A stretch of 64,000 nt of DNA from Metridium senile (taxonomy: Eukaryota > Cnidaria > Anthozoa > Actiniaria > Metridiidae), in the NCBI GenBank assembly GCA_949775045.1, contig OX459100.1, positions 13,882,447 through 13,946,446 on the forward strand, written 5' to 3'. Position 1 is the first letter of the stretch, and each line of letters starts with the position of its first letter. Under the pieces are notes generated by a model. It saw only the letters and a program-made list of their open reading frames with translations. It was not told the DNA's origin and made no database searches. The position numbers and the translations under genes were made by a program. Shown here piece after piece: positions 33,576 to 46,144 of the stretch.

Positions 33576-35272
33576 ATGACTGTGCAAACAGCACGGACAC
33601 AGCACAGCATGGTACAAACTAAATTTAGAAAATATTACATGGAACAGTTCAAAAGAAAGGAAGCAATAACAAATGATTTGGATTTCACAGACGACTTTTT
33701 TAATTACAAGTTTGTGCTTGAGGACTTGTCAGATATGGGTGTCCCAAGTGTTATCCCCACAATTATGTTTCCTGACTGGAGACATTTGATCAAAAAATGG
33801 CGCAACCAGTTATTGAATGTGAAAATAATTCTTGTCTTAGGAAATGGCATAATTAAGATTGAACACTTGATGAAAATTTTACACAACGATGGAATGAGAT
33901 CTGGTCTTTGGAAAAGTGATGCAGAGTGATGCAGCAACAAGTGCGAAGTTGTATGTCAGAATGGAATGAGTTTGATACAAAGAGTACAAGATGCTATCTC
34001 AAAATGGGGCAGTATATGCTCAAGGCTTACACCGAAAAGGAACTTACGGTACAGCAACGTACTGTGTATGCTTGGGCGCCAGTAATGTTTTTATGCTACC
34101 GGAAATCTTGGCTCATTGCTTCCAGCTACGGGATTAAAGATAATTTCATTTCACAGTCACATGAAGACTTCGTATTGTCTGGACACTCTATCATCATGTC
34201 TAAGAAAATGTTTTCTGTATTCATTTCAGCCCTGGACTTTTGGTTCTAATTCATGCGAAGAACTGTTCTCAAGACTATGTGGATTCACTCGTGGAAAATC
34301 ATAATTATGTTTAATGGACACGGTAGACATGGCAGTTGGGTGCAGAAACTGAACCATCTTAAGTTTAAAGATAAAGAAATACCACATATTGAAAAAGAAA
34401 AATGGCCTGTGGATATAGATGGCGAGATAGCTAAAGGCATGGCGATTGCGGAGAAAGAAGTCATCAAGACAATTGAGTATTTAGGTATGCTGCCGAACTT
34501 TATCGCAGCAAACATTCTAAGGCAAGAGGGCGATAATATCGTCCGGCTTAACAATTCCTCTGTAGAGACCTACCCAACGTGGTGGGATACGCCCGATGAG
34601 ACAAAGACCGTAACTGTAGACAAGTTATTGGAGCTAGATAATGGAATATTGCTAGACGCAATTGACCAAGATAGCCACACCAATGCTCTCATAAACATAG
34701 CAGCTGAGGCTTCACTTCAAAACGAGGAATCAGAGGACGATGAGGATGAGGACAATCCAAGTCAGTGTTCATTTTATAGTCATCAAAAATGCCAGTACCA
34801 GAATCCCTTGTTTAAGCAGCCTAGAAGAACTTATTGGATTGGCTGCGCTTACCCCTCATGTCAATTGTGGTACCATGAACAGTGCCTAAGTTTGAAGTTT
34901 AAAAATGAAGTAGAAAGATCAACGTACACTCTCATTTGTCCTAAGCACGATGGCATAGGGGAACAATTTCAAGATAAAGTTTTATCCTTATTATCAGTGG
35001 ATCACTCACTTGAAGAAGAGGATATCTCTTTACAACCACTACCCAAACGTCTAAAAACCAGCAAAGATGACGATGTAGATAATAGTGATTATTCTAGTCG
35101 ACCTAATTACGTTGAATACCAAGGCCAATATTTTCACATAGCGGAATTCTTCTCATTGCAACAATGCAAGATCTACCGGCCCATGAGATCAAGACTTGAT
35201 AGATGGATTGCCTCTGCACAAAACGATTTCTATGAAAAAATTGAAAAAAACAATAACACAATAACTGTGTGA
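33576..35272 (+). pseudogene. Transposon-like protein with PHD-like finger, frameshifted
   Basis: Three overlapping frames follow one protein: 33576-33929 (FPDWRHLIKKWRNQLLNVK), 33926-34249 (YLKMGQYMLKAYTEKEL) and 34253-35272, with FGSNSCEELFSRLCGFTRGK in a further frame at 34230-34300. The last part has an acidic stretch and a PHD-like Cys/His cluster (about 34770-34960: CQYQ, GCAYPSCQLWYHEQCL, CPKH). A Glu in SCEELFS recalls the last catalytic acid of RNase-H-fold transposases. I recognise the text as typical of repeated cnidarian genes but cannot name the family. At least two frameshifts make it dead. Confidence 0.55.
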
Positions 35273-35384
35273 TATAGTGTACTGAAAAGTGCTTGTTGTT
35301 AACTAACAAAAATCACACATTTAGTATTTGTACTGCATTATCAAAACAAAACAAAAAACATCTTGTTTTTGTTTTTGTTTTCAG

Positions 35385-36727
35385 AACAAAAAGTTAATAG
35401 TAGCAATTATTGATGATTTCCATGCCATTCATACGAACCAAGACCCTAAGGATGCTGTAACTAGTGTGGCTGTCCAGATGACAACAAATTAATCCACAAT
35501 ATTGAAAATGTTGGTAACCAGACGTGTCGTGGTGGCATAAACCTAAAGAATGTGGTGAAACTTGTGAGCGACTACAGTCCCAAGTATTTCAATAACAGCT
35601 ACTTGGCAGGCGTTCCAGCAGGATTCAAACAGTTTAACATGCAAAAGGCAGATCAGTGCATGTTCTTCATACATTCCTATTCTAAGGTGCTACACTAGTC
35701 CAGAAAGAAGAGAAAGGGACAGGCTCAAGTCAGTGATGTTGATAGATGAAGAAGAAAGGCCACTGAAAAGTTTTAGCAACTATAAAGACGCCTGGGAGCA
35801 CATCCTCACATTATCCCCACCTCTAAAAGTTATCTCATAGATAACTTAGTTATCTCTACTGGTGATTGGCCAACATGGTACTTCCAGAATAAGATTATTG
35901 CAAAGGTTAAAAACAACAAATTATCATTTGAGAAAATATGAAAGGATTAATTGAGTGTGAGGTCTATACAGAGAATTATCAGACTGAGTAATAATACAGT
36001 AATTTCAGTTAATAATGAAAAACAATTTTTGAATTTTTATATTGACCGCTTAATTGATGGTGGCCACTTATATAATGTCATTTGTATGATGTATTTTTAT
36101 ACAGTACAAATCAAAAGCTTTATGTATATAAACTTGCACACACTAGAATTTGAAACTCAGTCATATAATAATCCTAGATTTCTGCTATCAATTATTCCTT
36201 GGCAAGGACCATTCCATGTGTCCTTTAATGCCCAACAAAATGTTGTTGCTATTTATAGATTCCTTTTTGAGCCAATGTACACATTTATTTTTGGGCAAAG
36301 AAAAAAGCTTGCAAAAAAAACCCAAACCATGGAGAATAAGCACTCTCCTAACGGCTTGCTTTGGTGGCTGGCTGCTGATAAGAGAATCAGTCATAGATCT
36401 TTTTGGCAGTTCATATAAAAATACAGAGTTTTTAATATTGATTCATGTATATTAGAGGAAATTGTTCCTTTATTTTTATTTTTTTCTATCCCGTATATTT
36501 CGAAAGGGAAAATACCAAGAGTATAAAGATGCTCTTATTCGTATGGCTATTATGTTTATCATCCAATGTAGTATAGATGACACTATGATAAGGCAACCCT
36601 AGCCCAACTTAGTGACTTAAGGCACCACGAAATAAACATCCCACAGCTGGTCAATGTTGAGAAGGAGTCCTTAAACTCTCTAACAGAAAAAAAAGTTGAA
36701 ATCTTCCACTCTATTCTTAGACAGTAA
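35385..36727 (+). pseudogene. Second decayed transposon-like gene, family not identified
   Basis: Coding-like segments in changing frames: LIVAIIDDFHAIHTNQDPKD (35393-), a segment near 35700-35830, IIPWQGPFHVSFNAQQNVV (36190-), KKPKPWRISTLL (36320-), and LTEKKVEIFHSILRQ near 36680-36727. The order resembles large intron-poor repeat-encoded proteins of cnidarians. A Glu in KVEIFHS could be a catalytic acid. Several stops and frameshifts are present. Confidence 0.45.
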
Positions 36728-37880
36728 ACAGATATTATAGCGGAGCTCCGTGCGGGCCGAAGGCTCGCGCCAGCGGAGCACCATACTTAAGAAAAAATGG
36801 TAACCCATCTAGTTGATTTTTCGTCGACCGACACAGGAATCCCGATTCTGTCCGTCCGTCCGTCCGTCCGTCCGTGTACATCGCGATTCTGATTGGCTAC
36901 TTATTTATGGCGGGAATTGAAGAGGGCGCGCGCGTCAAAATATCCTTCCCTGAGAAAACTTTTTTCTAGCTTTTCTCGACGTTCAACTTTTTTATAGCTT
37001 TTACTTAAGCTTTTTTCAATTTAAAAAAATGCCAAAAGAAAAAGAAAACGAAATTAATAAGGGAAAAGACAGTTAACAGCAGAGGAAAAGAGAAGAAGAC
37101 AAGAAAGAGAAAGAGAAAGAGAACGGCGAAGGAGTTTCAATGAAGAACAGCGCAGGCTTGAGAGAGAAAGAAAACGAGATTGTAGACGAAACTTGTCAGA
37201 AGAAAACAGAGAAAATGAAAGTCAAAGAAAAAGGGTTTCGAGAGAAATGTCTTCCGAGGAAAACAGAGAAAATGAAAGGGAAAGGAAAAGAACTTCGCGA
37301 GAGAAATTGACTGAAGAGGGAAAAAAAGAAGAGGGTAAGAAAGAGAAATTCACGAGAGAGAATGAAACTACAACCCAGTGCTCTACAAGGGGAAAGTACA
37401 AGAGCCCCATTCTTCTCAGGTAATTAAAATTTAGTAGATAGTTTTATGTTAATATTAATGTAAGTGTTTGTCCCCATTTAAAGCCCCATTTAAACCAGCT
37501 TCGCTGAACTGGGCATCTCTGCTAAAATATTGTCAATAAATAAATAAATAAACCTGAATAGGTAAGAATTCTTATCTATTAGCTTATGAGCAAGCATTGC
37601 TAGCCTTATCCGTTAAGAATTTCAAGTGGCCGGCGGAAACGGAATGCTGTTTTACATTGTCATGTGACAGGTCGTACGTAAAGTTTGACAACTGGACAAC
37701 CAACTGTGATGTTTTGCAAGGCTTATTCTGCTAATGAGTGTTGAGATTTATAAGTAATTCCTCATCAACTGACTCAACAAGTCATTCTTTTTGGTTCCTC
37801 TGTGGCTGGGGAGATATTTTGAGAAGTAAGTTGATAGTTAATTTTAGTTATAAGCTTTTAAAACTACGGTCGGCGGTAAT
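36728..37880. other. Noncoding interval with Arg/Glu-rich coding-like patch
   Basis: It contains a GC-richer palindrome-like stretch near 36740-36785, a (GTCC)n run at about 36856-36884, and at 37070-37423 a repetitive Arg/Glu/Ser-rich frame (SEENRENESQRKRVSREMSS). The last resembles the charged linkers of helicase-type transposon proteins but is too simple to assign. Confidence 0.35.
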
Positions 37881-40190
37881 ATATATTGAGTGTTTATCAT
37901 GCATATTTTTGATATATTGCTTGACGAAAACCACATAAATTCAATTTATTTGGATTTATTTATCAATGAATGGGATTGTACAATTGTTAGCTCTTGTGAA
38001 ATGAATTTGTACAAGTTAAACACATTGTTAATTACTGAACAAATAATTTGATCATTTTGTGATGACAATGAGACACTATTTAGGATTATTAACTAAGCGC
38101 AAGGTCTGTACAGAGGTTTTGAATATACAGTCCAAGGACATAATAGGCTGTGGACTGTGCAGCAAATAGTGAGATTTGCTACATTCTCCCTAAACCATGA
38201 ATAAATTAAAGCAGCACGCTTTTAGGAATAACAAGTGGTTAGAATTTAAGTTTCAACAATCATTGAACCTGTGTGTCACCGTGCAAACGGACGGCAAAAT
38301 ACAGCAAGTCAATAAGCCAATCAGAATGCAAGAAATTAAACAGTCATATAATAAATACATTGAATAAATTAGATATAGTACCACATTATAGTGACTGAAT
38401 TGCAGAAATGTTTAGTCCAGCAATATGGTGCAAAAAAGGGCCTAATTAATACCAGAATTAAGTCAAAAACTGTCATCAATATTATATTTTTAATTCGTTC
38501 CTGTGGCAAAATGCTCAGCTTGAACAATGTCTGAATCACTATTTACTCAATATCAGCACGTCTAATAATCAATTATCTTTCAAGTCATTTTAAAACCAAT
38601 TCCTAATCTATGGATTTTTATATGTAATGCAGACTTAAAATTTTGAAAAAACCAGATCTGAATTTTATATTGATTTCAAAATGGATATGATAAAATTAAT
38701 ATATTGAGTGTTTATCATGCACATTTCTGATATATTGCTTGACGAAAACCACATAAATTCAATTTATTTGGATTTATTTATCAATGAATGGGATTGTACA
38801 ATTTTTAGCTCTTGTGAAATGAATTTGTACAAGTTAAACACATTGTTAATCACTGAACAAATAATTTGATCATTTTGTGATGACAATGAGACACTATTTA
38901 GGATTATATATTTAGGTTTTGAATATACAGTCCAAGGACATAATAGGCTGTGGACTGTGCAGCAAATAGTGAGATATTTTTCAGTACAGACAGAGCAAGC
39001 AAGGTGAATATTGTTTTGCCATATGATTTGCTACATTCTCCCTAAACTATGAATAAATTAAAGCAGCACGCTTTTAGGAATAACAAGTGGTGTGTGCTAG
39101 AATTTAAGTTTCAACAATCATTGAACCTGTGTGTAACCGTGCACATGGACGGCAAAATACAGCAAGTAATAAGGCCAATCATAATGCAAGAAATTAAACA
39201 GTCATATAATAAATACATTGAATAAATTAGATATAGTACCACATTATAGTGACTGAATTGCAGAAATGTTTAGTCCAGCAATATGGTGCAAAAAAGGGCC
39301 TAATTAATACCAGAATTAAGTCAAAAACTGTCATCAATATTATATTTTTAATTCGTTCCTGTGGCAAAATGCTCAGCTTGAACAATGTCTGAATCACTAT
39401 TTACTCAATATCAGCACGTCTAATAATCAATTATCTTTCAAGTCATTTTAAAACCAATTCCTAATCTATGGATTTTTATATGTAATGCAGACTTAAAATT
39501 TTGAAAAAAACAGATCTGAATTTTATATTGATTTCAAAATGGATATGATAAAATTAATATATTGAGTGTTTATCATGCACATTTCTGATATATTGCTTGA
39601 CGAAAACCACATAAATTCAATTTATTTGGATTTATTTATCAATGAATGGGATTGTACAATTTTTAGCTCTTGTGAAATGAATTTGTACAAGTTAAACACA
39701 TTGTTAATCACTGAACAAATAATTTGATCATTTTGTGATGACAATGAGACACTATTTAGGATTATATATTTAGGTTTTGAATATACAGTCCAAGGACATA
39801 ATAGGCTGTGGACTGTGCAGCAAATAGTGAGATATTTTTCAGTACAGACAGAGCAAGCAAGGTGAATATTGTTTTGCCATATGATTTGCTACATTCTCCC
39901 TAAACCATGAATAAATTAAAGCAGCACGCTTTTAGGAATAACAAGTGGTGTGTGCTAGAATTTAAGTTTCAACAATCATTGAACCTGTGTGTAACCGTGC
40001 ACATGGACGGCAAAATACAGCAAGTAATAAGGCCAATCAGAATGCAAGAAATTAAACAGTCATATAATAAATACATTGAATAAATTAGATATAGTACCAC
40101 ATTATAGAGACTGAATTGCAGAAATGTTTAGATACGTATGTGAAATGTTTAAGTCCAGCAATATGGTGCAAAAAGGGCCTAATTAATTGT
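37881..40190 (+). repeat. Tandem triplication of a ~0.85-kb unit
   Basis: Three direct copies start near 37881, 38698 and 39556. Spacing is 818 and 858 bp; the second and third copies carry a block of about 40 bp (near 38973 and 39831) absent from the first. The third is cut short near 40190. Copies are highly similar, with few substitutions. There is no coding capacity. It is a small satellite or a local duplication. Confidence 0.9.
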
Positions 40191-42340
40191 GCACTTCGGG
40201 ATAAAAACACCAAATTTGGCACATTTAAATAGTATTTGGCATGATGATTAATTTAAGCTATGGAACGCACCCAGATTCGTCCAGGGGGTGGAAGGGGGTC
40301 ATTTTTTGCTTTTAGGGTGTGGGTGGGGATAATAATACCTAGACAACTCCAAATCTACCTCAATTATAGTGTTCCACATGCATGCTGATTAACTTTGATT
40401 ACAGTCCTTTCCAGGGGGTTCAGTGTTTTATACTTAGGGGGGGGGGGTATATTAGTGTCATTATTAGCATTATTATTATGATAGTTATCATGACTATCAT
40501 CAAGAATCATTATTATGATTTTCATTATTATCATTAATTTTACTATTGTGTTTATTTTCATCATGTCTAATTAAGATCATTTTTATTTTAGTTTTTTTCT
40601 TTATATAGGTTTGCAGTTGGCAGATATTTGCACAGACATTTGTTTTTAGTAAGCAGGTACATTTATTATTTTTTCTCTCATTTACTCTGCATTTACTATT
40701 AACAATTTACTAATGGTCTTTCACAAATCCTGTGTTCTGATTGGCTACTCTACTAATGGTCTAATTGTTTGACATACCACCAGTAGATGCCATGTCTGAA
40801 AAAGTTCTGATTTTTTCCCCTTATTTGACCGATGACATGTTTTTTACTAAAACAATTAGTTCGGTCGTAGATACTCCACTTATCTCCTTGGACTACTGTA
40901 CTTACACAGCTGCAGAAAGATGTTTTGAAATAAACTGTATTGAATTATTATTTGCATAATCATTTACAATCATTTTTTTTTTTTTTTCAGATTGACGACA
41001 AGTATATTTACATACTAAATACATCCTTTTTTTTGCAACCTCATACAATCTGAAATTGAATGCTGTATTGAGTACTATAACATATTATTATTTAAAACAA
41101 GGGAGAATTACTTAACTGTAAGAATTTGAAGATTGATCAGCGGGCAAACAGTTTTGTATTGATCAGCACATGTAATTAATGACATTGGTATAATTGGAAT
41201 ATAATCGGATTACGAAAATTATATTATGATTTTATTTTCAATGTTATATATAAGTTTAATTTAGCTAATCTTTCATAATGCTCTAACCCCCGGAGCTACC
41301 ATGCATTTGCATTGGTCGGGACTACGTTTTCCAGAATTTTGTTCCCCAAATGGTTTACATCTGGTTTTTTCGTAGCAGGCAATGCATTATCTTTTGTAAA
41401 TAACTTAAGTTATGTTATTTTTTAAGAGAAATATATGGAACATAATTAGGATAGTGTATTTTAAAACAATCTTCATAATAAATTGTACACCAACACTATA
41501 AGAATTCAAATTTGTTAGTGTTCTACTCTCTCTATATATATATTGTTTTGCATCAACAAAACTCAAGAGGAAAAGAATAGTCAGTTAATGAATTCATGTT
41601 CATCATTTGACTGGCAATTACAAGATTTGGTTTTATTCAAAAAAATGTTTTATTCTTAGCGACACCTGAAGGAGTCTGATTTAAATGGGTCTTGCGTCAC
41701 ACATATCTCCGAACTAACTGACTAAATATATCTTTCGGGAGCTCATTCAAAAAGTATTTAGTACATACATCACGACAAAGTTTAGTAACATTTTATTGAA
41801 AAAAAAAAAAGAAGAAAAAAAAATCCACTGAATACAAGTGATTTGCTTGGGCTGCCTGTGTTTTAACTATTTGTTTTGATTTTCTCTCCGCGCGCTAAAT
41901 CTCCGAAAAGTTATATTTTTCAATTAAAGATGATATAGAAATTACAATAAACAGTGAATAATAAATTATAATAAATCCCTTATTAGATATTTTCTTGGGT
42001 ATTACGGGCTGACATTTAATCATTGCTTGTATTTTACGTACGCAATACGTAAGCAACTCGTAACATATCAGCACATAATACCCAAGAAAATATCTAATAA
42101 GTGGTATTTACATGCACATATTGATGTTGTAAGAAAAAATTAGACTGGGAGCTCCGCTATTAGGTATTACCTAATTTGTATATTAAAATTTAATTTCACA
42201 CCAAGAATCTACATGTATGTTTTGGTGTGTCAACATGACTGACAAAGAATTTTGCTACACACATTGCAGTGCTATAGCAAAATATTTAGTGAATTTTACA
42301 CACATTGACTTTTTGATATCTTTATACTCATAGTGAAATT
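40191..42340. other. Noncoding interval
   Basis: AT-rich DNA with ATT-type microsatellite (40450-40560), a G run near 40440, and a short inverted repeat at 41986-42104 whose arms contain GATATTTTCTTGGGTATT. A shorter relative of that arm occurs at 27740. No gene is supported; the frame at 40765-40959 has no family features. Confidence 0.5.
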
Positions 42341-42367
42341 GAGCCGTATAAATCCTCCATGGAACGG

Positions 42368-43769
42368 CTAGCCGTTGGGAGTAGCTGGTCCGGCCCAAAC
42401 GTCCAGCCAGCTATGAAATACTTTCGTCTTCATCATCATTGTCCTGATCTGGCCTCTGTCAAGGCCAGTCCATTTTTCTAATTTTAGCCAGCGATCGTGT
42501 GAGTATTTACGCTGGTTCTTGGCGAAGAGTATCTGCTTCTGTGGCATGAAATTTTCCATGCGGACCACATGACCGAGCCAACGCATCGTTTGTTTCCGGA
42601 TGAAAACGTCCAGACGACCAGCACAGGTGATGCGGTAGATGTCATCGTTGTTGTAGATGTATGCATAGTCCCACTCTTGTTTACCAATGCGCTGGTTATA
42701 AGCTCGTAGTGACTCCTTCTTGTTGCGCGGGGGTGGGCTGTTGCGCCTCTTGTGGGCTCCTTTTATCATACTTCGTGGCATTTTGCGCCACACTACCTCT
42801 AAGCTATCCAAATTCTTCTCGCTAATATCCCATGTATGTGTGGTGTACGTGAGACGAGATCGACAATAGGCCTGTAGGAAGTTACGTCGAATACCCATTT
42901 TTATGCGATGGTCAGTCAAAACGCGTTTAAGTTCACTGTACTTGCCCCATGCAGCAGCTATGCGCTGTGCGGTCATAGCTGAGTCGTTGTTCGATTCAAT
43001 GTTCACGCCCAAGTACTTGAACACTTTGGAGTTCTTGATCTTGGTCCCGTTAAGCTCTATCAGATTTTCCTCCTCATAGTCTGACAGAGTTGACAGCCTG
43101 TGTTTCGGTTTTCTTCACTGATAACACAAGACCGTATTCTACCAGCGTGTCGTTGATGATGTTAATTGCTACTTGCATGGCCGACTTGGTGCTTAATAGG
43201 AAGGCAGCATCATCTGCATATAAGATCTTCTTTATCCAAGTGTGACCATTGGCATGGCATGTTGTCCGTTGTGCTCTATTTGTACATTCTCCTGGGATAC
43301 AGTACTCAAAGTGAATGCTGTACGCTATGCCAAGTTGGTTGGTTAGGCAAATGTCGATAATGCGTGCTACAAAATCAAGGTATACATTAAAGAGAAGGGG
43401 TGACTCAATACCACCCTGCCGGCACCCCTCTTGTATGTTGATTTTGGTATTGTGTCCTTTGATGGTGGCAGTAGTTCCTGTATATATAGCTTTTATGAGG
43501 TCGATTAACCTGTGGCACTTAAAGCGTTTGTATAGTAGGCAGAAAAGGAGTTTCCTTGGTAGTTTATTATACGCAGCCGTTAGGTCGACATACAGGATGT
43601 AGATTTGTTCGTTGTATTTGGTGATACACTCATGGAGTATATGTACTGTGTCTGCACATGAGTTGCGCCTCAATCCACATTGTGACCAATCGAGTAATTT
43701 GTTATAGGCGACCTCTAGTCGCTTGCAGATCAGCATTGGTAGTAATCGGCTCAACGTACATACAGCCAA
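42368..43769 (-). pseudogene. LINE reverse transcriptase fragment, minus strand
   Basis: The RT runs from SQCGLRRNSCADTVHILHEC through LYVDLTAAYNKLPRKLL and GCRQGGIESPLLFNVYLDF to KKILYADDAAFL. A frameshift between 43074 and 43024 leads into the C-terminal part, FKYLGVNIESNND and MRWLGHVVRMENF, ending at 42368. It is 5'-truncated at about 43770. The RWLGHVxRM ending is common in RTE/Nimb-like LINE proteins. It appears to have landed beside or inside the gene whose exon follows at 43771. Confidence 0.88.
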
Positions 43770-43770
43770 A

Positions 43771-43965
43771 GTTGTGAACGCTATACGGTTCCAGGACGAC
43801 TTTCAACAGTGGTTTGTACCAGACTATCAGCAGAGACAAGGTTGCAGGAATTATACTATACTATGTGGCCGTGCTGCTGAATATCTTATAGATAATTTTG
43901 CAGACATATGGAATTGCACCAGTGAAGTGGTCAAGCTACCAAAAGGAAAAAGAAAAAAGTTTCAG
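43771..43965 (+). pseudogene. Candidate exon of a RING-finger gene, left of the giant element
   Basis: The open frame contains FQQWFVPDYQQRQGCRNYTI and WNCTSEVVKLPKGKRKKF, ending CAG before GT at 43966. It ends in phase 0. The next plausible acceptor in the same strand, beyond the giant element, is at 55915 and also starts phase 0. I infer one gene split by the insertion. No domain is recognised in this part. Confidence 0.4.
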
Positions 43966-44096
43966 GTGATTTTCCCTCAACCAAAATAAAAAGAAAGTTA
44001 AAAAACTCTGATGTTTTCTCGCTCAATTCAATTTTAATTTTATTTTTCCAGCCTCTTAAATCTTACTCATTGTAGAAAACTATCATCATCTACATG

Positions 44097-44589
44097 GAGA
44101 TAGGATAATCATCGAGTTAGAGGTTGAGTTGAGTTTGAGTTGAGTTTGAGTTAACATTGAGTTAGCTTTGAGTTAGCTTTGAGTTAGCTTTGAGTTAAGT
44201 AAAATATGAAATATCAACTTTAAATATCAATATAATTTTAATATATGCAATAAAACTGTAAAAAAAAAAAGACCTATACACTTACATATTCAAAAACGAA
44301 TAAAAAACTGCACTATTTCACGTAGTCAAATTATAACAACTTTACCTTATATGCTAGCAAATGTAGACAGTTTCTTTCAATGTCACTTCTAGTTAGATTT
44401 ATTTTTAGCACATTTTCACTTAATACTTGTAAGTTTGAATCTAAATAAATGTAAATAACTGTAAAAAAAAATACAGACTGGCCGGTAGGGTATATACTTC
44501 ATGCCAACATGCCATATAGTCGCCCATACATATAGTCGCCTGCCATATAGTCGCCGACTAATTCTTGTACTCACTCGTCCACATAGTAT
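44097..44589 (+). repeat. Left outer inverted repeat of the giant element
   Basis: It starts with tandem GAGTT(T/G)AG-type repeats (44113-44196), then about 300 bp of unique sequence, then ATATAGTCGCC motifs (three near 44512-44555). It pairs with 55437-55831 plus 53640-53720, the partner being split by a nested insertion. Confidence 0.9.
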
Positions 44590-45180
44590 CCTATAGTAGG
44601 ATCAACTGTCCCTGACCACCATTACCTGTCCCTTGCCCTGATCAACCGTCCCTTGCCCTGATCATCTGTCCCTAGCCCTGATCATCTGTCCCCAGCACTG
44701 ATCAGCTGTCCCTAGCTGTGATCAACTGTCCCTAGCACTGATCAACTGTCCCTAGCACTGATCAACTGTCCCTAGCACTGATCAACTGTCCCTAACTGTG
44801 ATCAACTGTCCCTAGCCCTGATCAACTGTCCCTAGCACTGATCAACTGTCCCTAGCTGTGATCAACTGTCCCTAGCACTGATCAACTGTCCCTAGTTGTG
44901 ATCAACTGTCCCTAGCACTGATCAACTGTCCCTAGCCCTGATCAACTGTCCCTAGTTGTGATCAACTGTCCCTAGCACTGATCAACTGTCCCTAGCACTG
45001 AACAACTGTCCCTAGCACTGATCATCTGTCCCTAGCACTGATCAACTGTCCCTAGCCCTGATCAACTGTCCCTAGCTGTGATCAACTGTCCCTAGCTGTG
45101 ATCAACTGTCCCTAGCACTGAACAACTGTCCCCAGCCCTGATCAACTGTCCCTAGCCCTGATCATCTGTCCCTAGCACTG
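44590..45180 (+). repeat. 20-bp minisatellite, left array (~30 units)
   Basis: The unit is CTGATCAACTGTCCCTAGCA, repeated in exact 20-bp register. Variation is concentrated after CCCTAG (CACTG, CCCTG, CTGTG, TTGTG before ATCA) and at the A/T/G before CTGTCCC. It is the inner part of the left inverted repeat. The period is close to two helical turns, so repeated sites face the same side of the DNA, as subterminal transposase-binding arrays could. Confidence 0.97.
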
Positions 45181-46144
45181 TAATATTATTCCAATATTGG
45201 TTCAAGCCTTGGTCAACTGTCAGTTTCACACACAAGTACTTCATGCAAAATATTTTATTTTGTATTGTCAGATTACAGTCTATTTATTCTAGAACAGATT
45301 GAAAATATATTCCATTGAATTCATACATATTTTCTGTCTTCTGTCATTTCCACATATTGTGTATAGGTAAAATATTGTATTGGAAAAAAATGTTATTAAT
45401 ATATTTTCATGCAAATTTCTTTTTATTGGCAGATTAATTAGATGCCCATAGACATGAATGTTTTGCATATTTTCCCAAATACCTATAAAAATGGAATACC
45501 TGAACTTCAACTATATATTGATCACCTTATATTACAGTGAGGACAATCGAACCATGAATACTTGATATTTTAATATTTTTTTATTTTATGAACTTTCTAT
45601 CGCTCAAACCTTCTAAAAAGGAAGCACTGAACTCCAATAATCTTATTGTTCAAAATAAATCATATTTCCAATCAATTCACACAGGAAAAAAAGTATGAAA
45701 AAACCTCAATGTGTTCACGGTTCGAGTAATATCTATACACCTAATTCCAAAATGCATTGCTTGCCCGGCCAGGCTGAAAAATACAGAAGCTCACAATTAA
45801 AATGAATGCTTGGTCTAAATATAACCATGAAATTTATTTTTGTATATTTGGATAATTTCTAGACATTCATTGTACCACATTACAATTACCAAATTACAGA
45901 CAGGAACATTTTCATGCACATGCATGACAGGCTGATCTGCACTCAGTTCCTCATCAGCTTCTTGTTTTTTTTGTTTTTTTTTTGGCCCATGCAACTTTTA
46001 ATTTATTGGATTAGGTGTACTTTTATTTATTTAGTCATGTTAATAAAAACAAATAGTTATTGATAACAACAGATTATTTTGAACATAAACATATAGCTGC
46101 ATAATATGTTGCCAAGAGAAAGAACGGACTTATTATTGTTTTGC
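45181..46144. other. Noncoding interior of the giant element
   Basis: AT-rich sequence containing the MITE at 45535-45734. No other feature is supported. Confidence 0.5.
45535..45734. mobile_element. Tc1/mariner-type MITE, copy 2
   Basis: It has CAGTGAGGACAATCGAACC at the left and a GTGTTCACGGTTCGAGTAA right end, with an interior similar to the copy at 17679-17889 and flanking TA. It is more diverged at its ends. Confidence 0.65.

Noticed and set aside
40765..40959. Small secreted or regulatory protein
   Set aside because: It has only 64 codons, with no ribosomal, splice or family evidence, in a repeat-rich interval.
44590..45180. CRISPR-like array of short repeats
   Set aside because: The units are contiguous 20-bp minisatellites without spacers, they recur inverted at 52.6-53.6 kb, and the DNA is eukaryotic.
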